This document shows positions 5,509 to 12,367 of a stretch of 13,363 nt of DNA, one piece after another. How positions within the stretch are numbered: position 1 is the first letter of the stretch; every line of letters begins with the position of its first letter. The notes under the pieces are model-generated. The model did not search any database and had not been told where the DNA came from. It worked only from the letters and a program-made list of their open reading frames with translations. The DNA is from Cyanobacteriota bacterium (GTDB taxonomy: Bacteria; Cyanobacteriota; Cyanobacteriia; PCC-6307; Cyanobiaceae), in the NCBI GenBank assembly GCA_026389255.1, contig JAPLIF010000224.1:1-13363 (forward strand). Reading direction: 5' to 3'. Both the position numbers and the translations under genes were made by a program.

Positions 5509-7115
5509 TGCCGTTGTGGAGCCTCCGGTTCCAGCGCCTCGATCACAGCCACGGCCGCCAGCCGTTCGCGCCGGAGTTCTTCGTTGCGGTCGGCCCCCAG
5601 CAGGGTCGTGGGTTTGACGCTCTGCCAGCGGTCGACAAGGGCCGCACTCAAACCGGCCGCCGCCATCAAGGGCAACACGATGCGGATGTCCCGGGTTAGT
5701 TCGAACAACAGCAGCAGGGCCGTCAGGGGCGCCCTGACGCTGCCGGCCAGCACCGCGGCCATGCCCACCATGGCGTAGGCGGGGGCTTCAGCCACCGGCA
5801 AACCGAGCCCCCCTTCCCCCAGCAACTGCCCATAAACGCTGCCTAAGGTCGCCCCCAGGAACAGGGCCGGGGCGAAGCCGCCGCCCACGAATCCGGAGGC
5901 AGTACTGACGCTGGTCGCCAGTAATTTCACGCCCAGCAGCGCCACCAACGTGACCAGGGGAATGCCTTGATCACTGCCCAGTAGGGCTTCAATCGTGTCG
6001 TATCCGACGCCGAGCACCTGGGGGAACGCCAGGGCCATGCCCCCCACTGCGGCCCCCCCCAAGGCGGTGGCCAGGCCCGCTGGTAGGCGTTCCAGCAGGC
6101 GTTGCACGCGGCCATTTCGGCCGGCCGCCATCAGCTTGATCAGGGCGAGGGAGAGAAGGCTGGCCAGGACCCCCAGGCCCAGGTAGAGGGGCAGTTCCAG
6201 CGGCGAGCGCACTTCGTAGGCGGGCAGCCGCAGGATCGGCTCATCGCCCAGCATCAACTGGGTCACCAGGGCTGAGGCCACCGCCGCCACCAGCACGGCC
6301 ATCAGGTTGGGGCGGCTGGCGTTGGTGTTGGCATTGCCTTCAAAAGCAAAGAACACCCCCGCAATCGGGGCCTTGAAACCCGCCGCCAGACCAGCGGCCA
6401 CCCCGGCGGCGACCAGGGTTTGCTGGGACTGGGGCGACAGGCGTCCCAGGCGGGCCCACCACAGTCCCACGTTGCCGCCACTCTCGACGCTGGGGCCCTC
6501 AGGTCCCAGGGAAGCGCCACTGCCAAGGCTGAGGGCCGCCGTTAATAGGCGTAGCAAGGGCGGTACGGGGGCCGGAGCTTCGGCGCCCTCGGCCATGGCC
6601 ATCAGGCTGGGCACGCCCGGTCCCAGGGGGCCGAAGAAGCGGCGCAACACCCCCACGGCCAGGCCCCCCAAAGTGGGTACCACCACCACCGGCCAGAGGG
6701 TCAGCCAGTCCGGGGCGGCAGGTCCGGGCGATGGCAGGGGCGCCGGGGCCGCTGCCGGGGGAGTTCCGCTCAGAAAACCGATGCCGCCGAGGCCCAGTTG
6801 CAGCAGGGCCTGGAGGGGTGTGGCCGCATCGTTGGCCGGTGGGGCGGCCAGGGCCACCGCAGCAGCAGGCCCCTGGGCTGCCGCCGCTACCGCCACCGGT
6901 GATCGGCTGATCTCCAGCAGTCCCTCGACAAAGGAACCAAACAGGAAGTTATTGAGGAAGTCGAGGAGGTCATGGAAGGCCACGATCGCCAGACCGGTGC
7001 TGATCCCCACCAGGCCGGCCCAGGCGAGCAGCGTCCACTCGAAGGGAAAACCCTGGATGGTGGGGCGCCGGTCGGTGTTGGGCTGTAGGGGGGGGCGTCG
7101 AATCTGGGCGGGCAC
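5505..7115 (-). CDS. CLC-family chloride channel / transporter core
   Basis: This is an integral inner-membrane CLC protein that moves chloride, either as a channel or as a 2Cl-/H+ exchanger. CLC signatures are clear: Gly-Ser-Gly (198-200, from GTG 7115), Gly-Pro-Glu-Gly-Pro with gating Glu206, Gly-Gly-Gly-Phe-Ala-Pro in the second half, and the Ala-Gly-Ser-Val-Arg-Ala-Pro-Leu-Thr stretch near the last helices. An Ala/Pro-rich loop of about 80 residues lies between the first two membrane helices. The site matching the internal proton glutamate of E. coli ClC (after Phe-Ala-Phe-Glu) is Gly. The frame opens at 7253 inside hemC; I chose GTG 7115, 13 bases after the hemC stop, giving 536 residues to the apparent stop. 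The CBS pair follows in another frame. It is probably co-transcribed with hemC. Confidence 0.9.
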   Translation of the reverse strand: MPAQIRRPPLQPNTDRRPTIQGFPFEWTLLAWAGLVGISTGLAIVAFHDLLDFLNNFLFGSFVEGLLEISRSPVAVAAAAQGPAAAVALAAPPANDAATPLQALLQLGLGGIGFLSGTPPAAAPAPLPSPGPAAPDWLTLWPVVVVPTLGGLAVGVLRRFFGPLGPGVPSLMAMAEGAEAPAPVPPLLRLLTAALSLGSGASLGPEGPSVESGGNVGLWWARLGRLSPQSQQTLVAAGVAAGLAAGFKAPIAGVFFAFEGNANTNASRPNLMAVLVAAVASALVTQLMLGDEPILRLPAYEVRSPLELPLYLGLGVLASLLSLALIKLMAAGRNGRVQRLLERLPAGLATALGGAAVGGMALAFPQVLGVGYDTIEALLGSDQGIPLVTLVALLGVKLLATSVSTASGFVGGGFAPALFLGATLGSVYGQLLGEGGLGLPVAEAPAYAMVGMAAVLAGSVRAPLTALLLLFELTRDIRIVLPLMAAAGLSAALVDRWQSVKPTTLLGADRNEELRRERLAAVAVIEALEPEAPQRH

Positions 7116-7128
7116 CTCGGCTCCGCCC

Positions 7129-8082
7129 TCAGGCTTCGGGTCGGACGGTGGCAAAGATCTCCTCCAAAATCTCGCCGGCCCCCTGGGCCCTGAGGGTTTG
7201 GGCCAGGGCCACTCCGATCGCTTCCGGGTCGGCCTGGTCGCCGCGGGCCCCATCCCGGATCAGGCGCTGACCATCCAGGCTGGCCACCATTCCCGTCAGG
7301 ACCAGGGTGTCGCCTTCGAAGTGGGTATGGACGCCGATGGGCACCTGACAGCCCCCCTCCAGCTCCCGCAGGAAGGCCCGCTCCGCCAGGCAGCGCCGGG
7401 CGGTGGGCAGGTGTTCCAACACCTTGATTTGGGCAAGCACGGTGGCATCGCCCTGGCGGCATTCGATGCCAAGGGCCCCCTGACCCACCGCATGCAGGGA
7501 GATGGAGGGATCAATGCGTTCGTGGATGCGGTCGGCAAGTCCCAGGCGCTCTAGCCCCGCAGCCGCCAGGATAAGGCAGTCATAGGCGCCGGAATCCAGT
7601 TTTTCAAGGCGGGTGATCACATTGCCGCGCACATCCTTGAAGACCAGCTGGGGAAAGTGGTGCCGCAATTGGGCCAGGCGCCGTAACGAGCTGGTGCCTA
7701 CCACGGCCCCTGCCGGCAGGGTGGCCAGGGTGAGATCCCGATGGCGTTCATGCACCACAAGGGCGTCGTCGGGATCCTCCAGCTCGGTGATGCACCCCAG
7801 CATCAACCCCTCGGGCAGGTTGGTGGGCAGGTCCTTGAGGCTGTGGACGGCGATGTCCGCCTGGTCCACCAGCATCTGGGCTTCCAATTCCTTGGTGAAC
7901 AGGCCCTTATCTCCGATCTTGGCCAGGGCCACATCCAGGATTTTGTCGCCCTGGGTGGCCATGGCCTCAATGCTGATCGCCAGATCCGGATGGGCCGCCA
8001 GCAGAGAATCACGGACCCAGTGGGTCTGCACCATGGCCAGCTGGCTGCGGCGGGAGGCGATGCGCAGGGAGGGGCTGGTCAT
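7129..8082 (-). CDS. hemC: Porphobilinogen deaminase (hydroxymethylbilane synthase)
   Basis: Polymerises four porphobilinogen units into hydroxymethylbilane in the cytoplasm, on the way to haem, chlorophyll and phycobilins. Family motifs appear in order: Arg-Ile-Ala-Ser-Arg-Arg-Ser near the N-terminus, the Thr-Gln-Gly-Asp-Lys loop, [21 protein letters not shown], and Glu-Gly-Gly-Cys-Gln-Val-Pro-Ile-Gly. The last contains the cysteine (codon 7350-7348, residue 245) that carries the dipyrromethane cofactor. ATG 8082 gives 317 residues, the normal length, with Leu-Arg-Ile-Ala-Ser-Arg close to the start. An in-frame ATG at 8112 would add 10 residues and is also possible. It lies 45 bases after the DUF1824 stop and 13 bases before the CLC start. 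It appears intact. Confidence 0.97.
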   Translation of the reverse strand: MTSPSLRIASRRSQLAMVQTHWVRDSLLAAHPDLAISIEAMATQGDKILDVALAKIGDKGLFTKELEAQMLVDQADIAVHSLKDLPTNLPEGLMLGCITELEDPDDALVVHERHRDLTLATLPAGAVVGTSSLRRLAQLRHHFPQLVFKDVRGNVITRLEKLDSGAYDCLILAAAGLERLGLADRIHERIDPSISLHAVGQGALGIECRQGDATVLAQIKVLEHLPTARRCLAERAFLRELEGGCQVPIGVHTHFEGDTLVLTGMVASLDGQRLIRDGARGDQADPEAIGVALAQTLRAQGAGEILEEIFATVRPEA

Positions 8083-8127
8083 CAGAGGGCGGAAGGGCAG
8101 GCGGATCTGCATTCAGGCTTGGGCAGC

Positions 8128-8625
8128 CTAGGCAGCGGCGGGATCGCCAGCCAGCCCTGCCGCCGCGAACAGGTCCAGGGGTAAGGGTCCCCAGGTCCCT
8201 TCCACGCTGGGATCCTCAGGGTGGTGGCCGGTGATCAACAGACCTTCGCCCAGGCCGTCCTCCTGGCGCAGCAGATAGGTGCCGGTGCGTTGGTTCCCCT
8301 TCAGGAACACCGAGTGACCCGGGGCGATGGCGGCGGCGTCACTGGTCGCTGCCAAGCGGGACCAGCCCAGGCCGGATTCCAACCCGCGCAGGGCCGCCAA
8401 CGCCTCCGCTTCACCCGGGGCCATGACCCCCAGGGTGAACCATTGGCAACGGGCCAGGGCCTGGACCAGCTCCTGTTTCAGTTGTTGCCGTTGGGCCAGG
8501 CCCAACGTCGGGGCGGTCCTCAGCCCCCGCAGGCGCTCCAGGGTCAGGGTCTCGTCAGCGGGCTCTTGGGCGAGGGCAGGGGACGGGGGGGTGGGGGCCA
8601 AGGCATCGGCTTGCAGTGCTCCCAT
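8128..8625 (-). CDS. DUF1824 family protein
   Basis: This is a 165-residue cytoplasmic protein of unknown function that I recognise as DUF1824, a family I know from cyanobacteria. Residues 1-25 are an Ala/Pro-rich, probably disordered extension. The conserved part starts at Leu32-Arg-Gly-Leu. Landmarks are Trp62-Phe-Thr-Leu-Gly, Phe-Leu-Lys-Gly-Asn-Gln-Arg-Thr-Gly (107-115), Gly-Leu-Gly-Glu-Gly-Leu-Leu-Ile (124-131) and Thr-Trp-Gly-Pro-Leu-Pro-Leu-Asp (144-151). It lies 40 bases downstream of the PAP2 gene and just upstream of hemC on the same strand, so it is probably part of one transcript. No role is proposed beyond family membership. Confidence 0.85.
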   Translation of the reverse strand: MGALQADALAPTPPSPALAQEPADETLTLERLRGLRTAPTLGLAQRQQLKQELVQALARCQWFTLGVMAPGEAEALAALRGLESGLGWSRLAATSDAAAIAPGHSVFLKGNQRTGTYLLRQEDGLGEGLLITGHHPEDPSVEGTWGPLPLDLFAAAGLAGDPAAA

Positions 8626-8665
8626 GATGGTGGGGGATGGTGCCCTGCCATGGCCAGGCTCCCGC

Positions 8666-9292
8666 TCAGCTTTGGGGGTTGCGCCGCGAGCGCCACAGCG
8701 CCAGACAAAGGGTGAGCCAGGCGGTGCCGACGGCCCCGCCGGCCAGCAGGTCGCTGGGCCAATGGGCGCGGGCCACCAGGGTGCTGAACCACACCAGGGC
8801 GATCCAGACGCTGGCGGCTACCACTAGGGGGCGCCGCAGCTGGGGATAGTGGGCGGCCAGGATGGCCACCATGGCGAAATAAAAGGCCACCGATCCGGCC
8901 GCATGCCCACTGGGGAAGCTGTGGCCCTCCACCACCAGGAGCTTTTCGGGGGGCCGGGAACGGTCAAACAGGGGTTTAAGCACCAGATCAACGATCGCCA
9001 GGATGCCCCCGGTGGAGACGACCAGCAGGCCGAGGTCGCGCCACCAGCGCTTGAGGGCCAGATAGGCCAGGGAGACGGCCACCAGCAGGCCGGTAAAGCC
9101 GACACCGCTGAGTTGATAGACCTTAAGAAGGGCATTTTGGAGGCCCCGTGGCAACCAGTCGTGCAGCCCGTCCAGCAGGGAGCGGTCCAGGGCTTGGGCC
9201 GCCTCCCCCTTGAGTAACAGGGCCAGGGTGGCCACCAGGGCGATACACAGGACCACCAGGGCCAGATCCCGGGATTTCAGCTCCATGTTCAT
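8666..9292 (-). CDS. PAP2-superfamily membrane phosphatase
   Basis: This is a 208-residue, multi-spanning membrane phosphatase of the PAP2 type (lipid phosphate or undecaprenyl diphosphate phosphatases). The first helix is at residues 9-27, with further hydrophobic segments at about 65-80, 87-105, 132-147, 156-172 and 183-200. The three PAP2 motifs are visible: Lys106-x6-Arg113-Pro114, Pro-Ser-Gly-His 127-130, and Ser170-x6-His177-x3-Asp181. In the third motif the usual Arg after Ser is Thr171, although an Arg occurs at 175. The ATG overlaps the GT39 stop in an ATGA arrangement, which suggests translational coupling, so recycling or trimming of polyprenyl phosphates in the same pathway is a reasonable inference. 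A second in-frame ATG lies at 9286. Confidence 0.9.
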   Translation of the reverse strand: MNMELKSRDLALVVLCIALVATLALLLKGEAAQALDRSLLDGLHDWLPRGLQNALLKVYQLSGVGFTGLLVAVSLAYLALKRWWRDLGLLVVSTGGILAIVDLVLKPLFDRSRPPEKLLVVEGHSFPSGHAAGSVAFYFAMVAILAAHYPQLRRPLVVAASVWIALVWFSTLVARAHWPSDLLAGGAVGTAWLTLCLALWRSRRNPQS

Positions 9293-11139
9293 GGGTTCAC
9301 GGCCCTGGGCGGGGTGAGGCGCCAGAGCTCCTGTTCGCCCCGACGGGCCAGCCGTTCAACGGCAGCATCCGAGAGGCGGAGCTGCTCCAGTTGGCGGCGA
9401 TCGCCCAGGAGGCGGATGGAGGACGGCCGCTGGCTGGGGCCATCCGCCCCGGGTTCGAACTCCTTGAGGCGGTCATGGACTTCGTCGTGCCCGGAGACGA
9501 AACGGGCCGTTTCACCGCCATAAAACAAGGTGCTGTAACGCTTGCTGCCCACCACCCAGAGGGGTTCGTCGGGGCGGGCCAGGCGGCGAGCCTCCAGGGC
9601 CAGTTGCCGCGGTGGGGCTTGACGTTCCCGATCCAGCAGGGGGCCCAGGGGGGCGATCACGAGGGCCAACAGGCCCGCGAAGCCGACCAGGTTGGGGAGG
9701 TAAAGCCAGCGCCCCTGGCCCCGCAGCAGCAGCCAGGCACTGGCTAGGGCCATGGCTGCCAGGAGGATCGCCAGTCGCGGCGGCAGGCCGGAGCTGGCCA
9801 GGGCGGCGCCGAGATGGGGGTAGGCCGGGTCCGTTGCCGCCCAATGGGGGGCCTGGAGGCTCGCTAGGGCCAGGCCCCCCAGCAGGGCGGTTTGGATCCA
9901 ACCGGCGGCGCTGACGGGCCAGCTGGAGGAACCCCTTGGGGCCGGGGCCCCGGGGCGGCGCCCCCGCTGCTGGCCCTGGGCGGGCCACGGTCGCCAGTAC
10001 AGCCCAACCAGCAAGCTGGCGGCCGGCAGGGCGGGCAGGATGTATCCGGGCAGTTTGGTGGCGGCCGCCGAAAAGAAGGCCAGCACCAGGCCTAACCACA
10101 GCACTAAAAAGAGTTGCAGTTCATCGGCAAAAGGGCCAGGTCCAGCGCTCTGACTGGGGCTCCACCAGCGCCCGCGACCGATGAGGGCGGCTGGTAGAAA
10201 GAAGGTCCAAGGCAATAGGAGAAGCAGCAGCCAGGGCAGGTAGAACCAGGGGGGGCCCGGATGGGCGTAGAGCACGCTGGTAAATCGCTTCAGGTTGCTG
10301 AAGCCCAGAAAACCATTCAAAAAAGCGCCGCCATTGGCCGCGGTGGCCGCGCCGTACCAGGGCAGCACAACCCCAAGAAACAAAAGCGCCATGGCCAGCA
10401 TGGGGAACGGCCGGGCCCAGCGCTGCCAGTGGCCTCGCCAGGTCAGGAAGGCCGCGATCACCAGGACCGGCAACAGCAGGCCCACGGGCCCCTTAGCCAG
10501 CACGGCGATGCCGCTGAATAGGGCCAGGGCGATGCGCCCCATGGGTTCCCAGAGGCGATGGCCCGCCAGCCGATGGCTGATCAGAAAGCCGAAGAGAGCC
10601 AGGCTGATGGCACTGGCCAGAAACATGTCCGTGGTGGCGGTGCGACCCCAGCCGATCCAGCCTGGGGTCGTGGCCAGCACCCCCGCCGCCACGCAGGCCC
10701 GGATCAGCCGGGTGCGAGGTGCCTCCAGGGTCGATCCCCACAGGTAGACCAGCCCGCAGGCCGCCATCACGGTGGCTGTCGCGGCCAGGGCGACCGGCAA
10801 GCGCGCCGCCCACTCCGTGGGCCCGAACAAACGGAAGCCCTGGGCCACCATCCAGTAACCCCAGACCGGGTAATCGAAGAAGGTCTGGCCGTTCCACCAG
10901 GGCGTGACCCAATCGTGACGCAGCACCATCTGGTGGGCGACTTCGACGAACAGGGCCTCGGTCTTGTCCATCAGCCCCAGGCTGCCGAGGCCATTGAAGA
11001 AAGCCAGCCAGCAGACGCTGATGAGCGTGAGCAGGGGCAGCAGGGCTGCGAGGGGAGCCAGGGGAGCTGGCCTGGGCGGGGCTTCGGCGGTGATAGGACT
11101 AACCCATCGGCTCTGGTCAGGTCTGGGATCAGCCTGCAT
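9289..11139 (-). CDS. GT39/ArnT-like membrane glycosyltransferase
   Basis: This 616-residue polytopic membrane protein is of the GT-C fold (PMT/ArnT type). Such enzymes move a sugar from a polyprenyl phosphate carrier to lipid A, protein or polymer on the outer face of the inner membrane. After an N-terminal cytoplasmic tail of about 28 residues, the first helix leads to the periplasmic loop with Asp58-Lys-Thr-Glu61, the acidic site equivalent to the Asp/Glu motif of the family. Next comes Asp-Tyr-Pro-Val-Trp-Gly-Tyr-Trp, in the place of the usual Lys-Pro-Pro-Leu-x-Tyr-Trp. About ten further hydrophobic helices follow, ending in a soluble C-terminal domain of about 110 residues. The preceding gene makes a likely donor and the next gene is a PAP2 phosphatase. 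The acceptor cannot be told from sequence. Confidence 0.87.
   Translation of the reverse strand: MQADPRPDQSRWVSPITAEAPPRPAPLAPLAALLPLLTLISVCWLAFFNGLGSLGLMDKTEALFVEVAHQMVLRHDWVTPWWNGQTFFDYPVWGYWMVAQGFRLFGPTEWAARLPVALAATATVMAACGLVYLWGSTLEAPRTRLIRACVAAGVLATTPGWIGWGRTATTDMFLASAISLALFGFLISHRLAGHRLWEPMGRIALALFSGIAVLAKGPVGLLLPVLVIAAFLTWRGHWQRWARPFPMLAMALLFLGVVLPWYGAATAANGGAFLNGFLGFSNLKRFTSVLYAHPGPPWFYLPWLLLLLLPWTFFLPAALIGRGRWWSPSQSAGPGPFADELQLFLVLWLGLVLAFFSAAATKLPGYILPALPAASLLVGLYWRPWPAQGQQRGRRPGAPAPRGSSSWPVSAAGWIQTALLGGLALASLQAPHWAATDPAYPHLGAALASSGLPPRLAILLAAMALASAWLLLRGQGRWLYLPNLVGFAGLLALVIAPLGPLLDRERQAPPRQLALEARRLARPDEPLWVVGSKRYSTLFYGGETARFVSGHDEVHDRLKEFEPGADGPSQRPSSIRLLGDRRQLEQLRLSDAAVERLARRGEQELWRLTPPRAVNP
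9396..9405. repeat. Single HIP1-type palindrome GGCGATCGCC
   Basis: This is one complete copy of the highly iterated palindrome found in many cyanobacteria. It lies inside the GT39 gene. It is the only complete GCGATCGC I found in the window, so the motif is not enriched here. Confidence 0.5.
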
Positions 11140-11250
11140 CGGCCAGGGTCTTTAACGACTCCATAACCTACGACTTTGACCAGGGATCTTCCTCACTGGC
11201 AGGGTCCGCCGAGAAGGGCTGCCGAGGCAGGGCTTACGAATAGGAAGGGC
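11140..11250. other. Gap between GT2-GtrA and GT39 genes
   Basis: This 111-base gap is the largest within the minus-strand cluster. It has a somewhat AT-richer stretch near 11150-11180 but no hexamer pair that I would call a promoter, and no hairpin with a T-run. It could hold an internal promoter for the GT39-PAP2-DUF1824-hemC-CLC genes. Confidence 0.3.
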
Positions 11251-12354
11251 TCAGGAAGGGGTATTCCAGACGAAACGGGAGGAGGCGGCATATTTCCAGA
11301 CGAAGTCGACGGCGATGCCCGCTAGAACGGCCAGCAGGGTCTGGTGGCTGACGCGGTGCAGGAACGCGGAGGAGACGCCGATGTTGGCCACCATGCCCAG
11401 GGAGGTCACCACAAGGAAGCGCACTAGCCCCCCGATCAGCCTGGGCCCTTTGAGCTGTTGGGCGCGGAAGGTGAGGCTGTTATTGATCAGGTAGTTGGAG
11501 CTGGCGGTGGCTACAACGGCCAGGGCCTGGGCCGCTTCGAAACTGAAGCCGAATAGTCGCCGCGCCAGGCCATAGAGCACTAAGTGCAGCAGGACACCGC
11601 TGCCACCAACGAGGGCAAAACTGATGGCGCGGCGCGGCAGTAAACGGCCTACCAATGTATGCAGAATGGAGAGGCCAAGATCCCAAACCACGGCAAGATT
11701 CAGCTTCGATTCGCCGCTCGTCCGGGGCTGGAAACTCAGGGGAATTTCGCTCACCTTGAGCTGGCCGTGGCTGATGGCCAGCAGCTCATAGAGAAACTTG
11801 AAACCGTTGACGTCGACTTGCCTTACCCAGGGCAGGCAGCGTTCGGGGACGAGGCCAAAGAAACCGCTCATGTAGTCCGTCAAGTGGCGATAACCAGGCA
11901 GGCTGAACTTGGCCACCCGGTTGGCCAGGTTGGAGTTGCGCTGGCGCTGCTGGCTGAGGCCCAGGATCGCCGCCTCGGTGTGAAAGCGGCTGCCGATCAC
12001 CAGATCGCTGTCAGACGATCGCAGCAGCTCCAGCAACTCCCGCACGGCCGCCGGCTCGTGCTGGCCGTCGCTGTCCATGACCACCACCAATTCGCCGGTG
12101 GCATTCAGCAGACCTTCCTTGATGGCGCTGGAGAGGCCAAAGCGACCAATCCGCCGCACCAGCCTAATGAAATCATGGCAACGGGAGAGTCGCAGGATCT
12201 CATCGGCCGTGCCATCGGCTGAGTCGTCGTCTACAAATAGTATTTCAAGTCGATAGTCGTTGGCCAAGTCAGTGAGCTTGGCCACGATCGGGGCAATGTT
12301 GTCGCGTTCGTTATAGGTTGGTAGAACGATCGAGAGCTTCAGATTGGGTTTCAA
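11251..12354 (-). CDS. GT2 polyprenyl-phosphate sugar synthase fused to GtrA
   Basis: This is a 367-residue two-domain protein. Residues 1-235 form a DPM1-type GT2 glycosyltransferase that should load a sugar from a nucleotide donor onto polyprenyl phosphate. They show Leu-Pro-Thr-Tyr-Asn-Glu at 11-16, Val-Asp-Asp-Asp-Ser at 41-45, the metal-binding Asp94-Ser-Asp96, Tyr-Met-Ser-Gly-Phe at 161-165 and Arg-x2-Gly-Glu-Ser-Lys-Leu at 211-218. Residues 241-367 form a GtrA domain with four membrane helices and the end motif Phe-Val-Trp-Lys-Tyr; GtrA proteins are thought to flip or anchor the lipid-linked sugar. The start is TTG 12354, 13 bases after the sigma factor stop, behind a run of eight C (minus strand). 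It probably shares the sigma factor transcript. Base composition is slightly less GC-rich than the neighbouring peptidase genes. Confidence 0.9.
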   Translation of the reverse strand: MKPNLKLSIVLPTYNERDNIAPIVAKLTDLANDYRLEILFVDDDSADGTADEILRLSRCHDFIRLVRRIGRFGLSSAIKEGLLNATGELVVVMDSDGQHEPAAVRELLELLRSSDSDLVIGSRFHTEAAILGLSQQRQRNSNLANRVAKFSLPGYRHLTDYMSGFFGLVPERCLPWVRQVDVNGFKFLYELLAISHGQLKVSEIPLSFQPRTSGESKLNLAVVWDLGLSILHTLVGRLLPRRAISFALVGGSGVLLHLVLYGLARRLFGFSFEAAQALAVVATASSNYLINNSLTFRAQQLKGPRLIGGLVRFLVVTSLGMVANIGVSSAFLHRVSHQTLLAVLAGIAVDFVWKYAASSRFVWNTPS

Positions 12355-12367
12355 GGGGGGGGATGCC

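Noticed and set aside
7116..7253. N-terminal extension of the CLC protein to ATG 7253
   Set aside because: It would overlap the conserved C-terminal coding part of hemC by 125 bases and is Pro/Arg-rich; GTG 7115 directly after the hemC stop fits better.
6307..7554. Long plus-strand open frame (about 415 codons) across the CLC and hemC genes
   Set aside because: It is antisense to two clearly recognised proteins, has Pro/Arg/Gly-rich composition and no domain; it reflects few stop codons in GC-rich DNA.
9445..9470. GGGTTCGAAC, resembling a tRNA T-loop
   Set aside because: No pairing T-stem, anticodon arm or acceptor stem can be formed around it, and it lies within the GT39 coding sequence.
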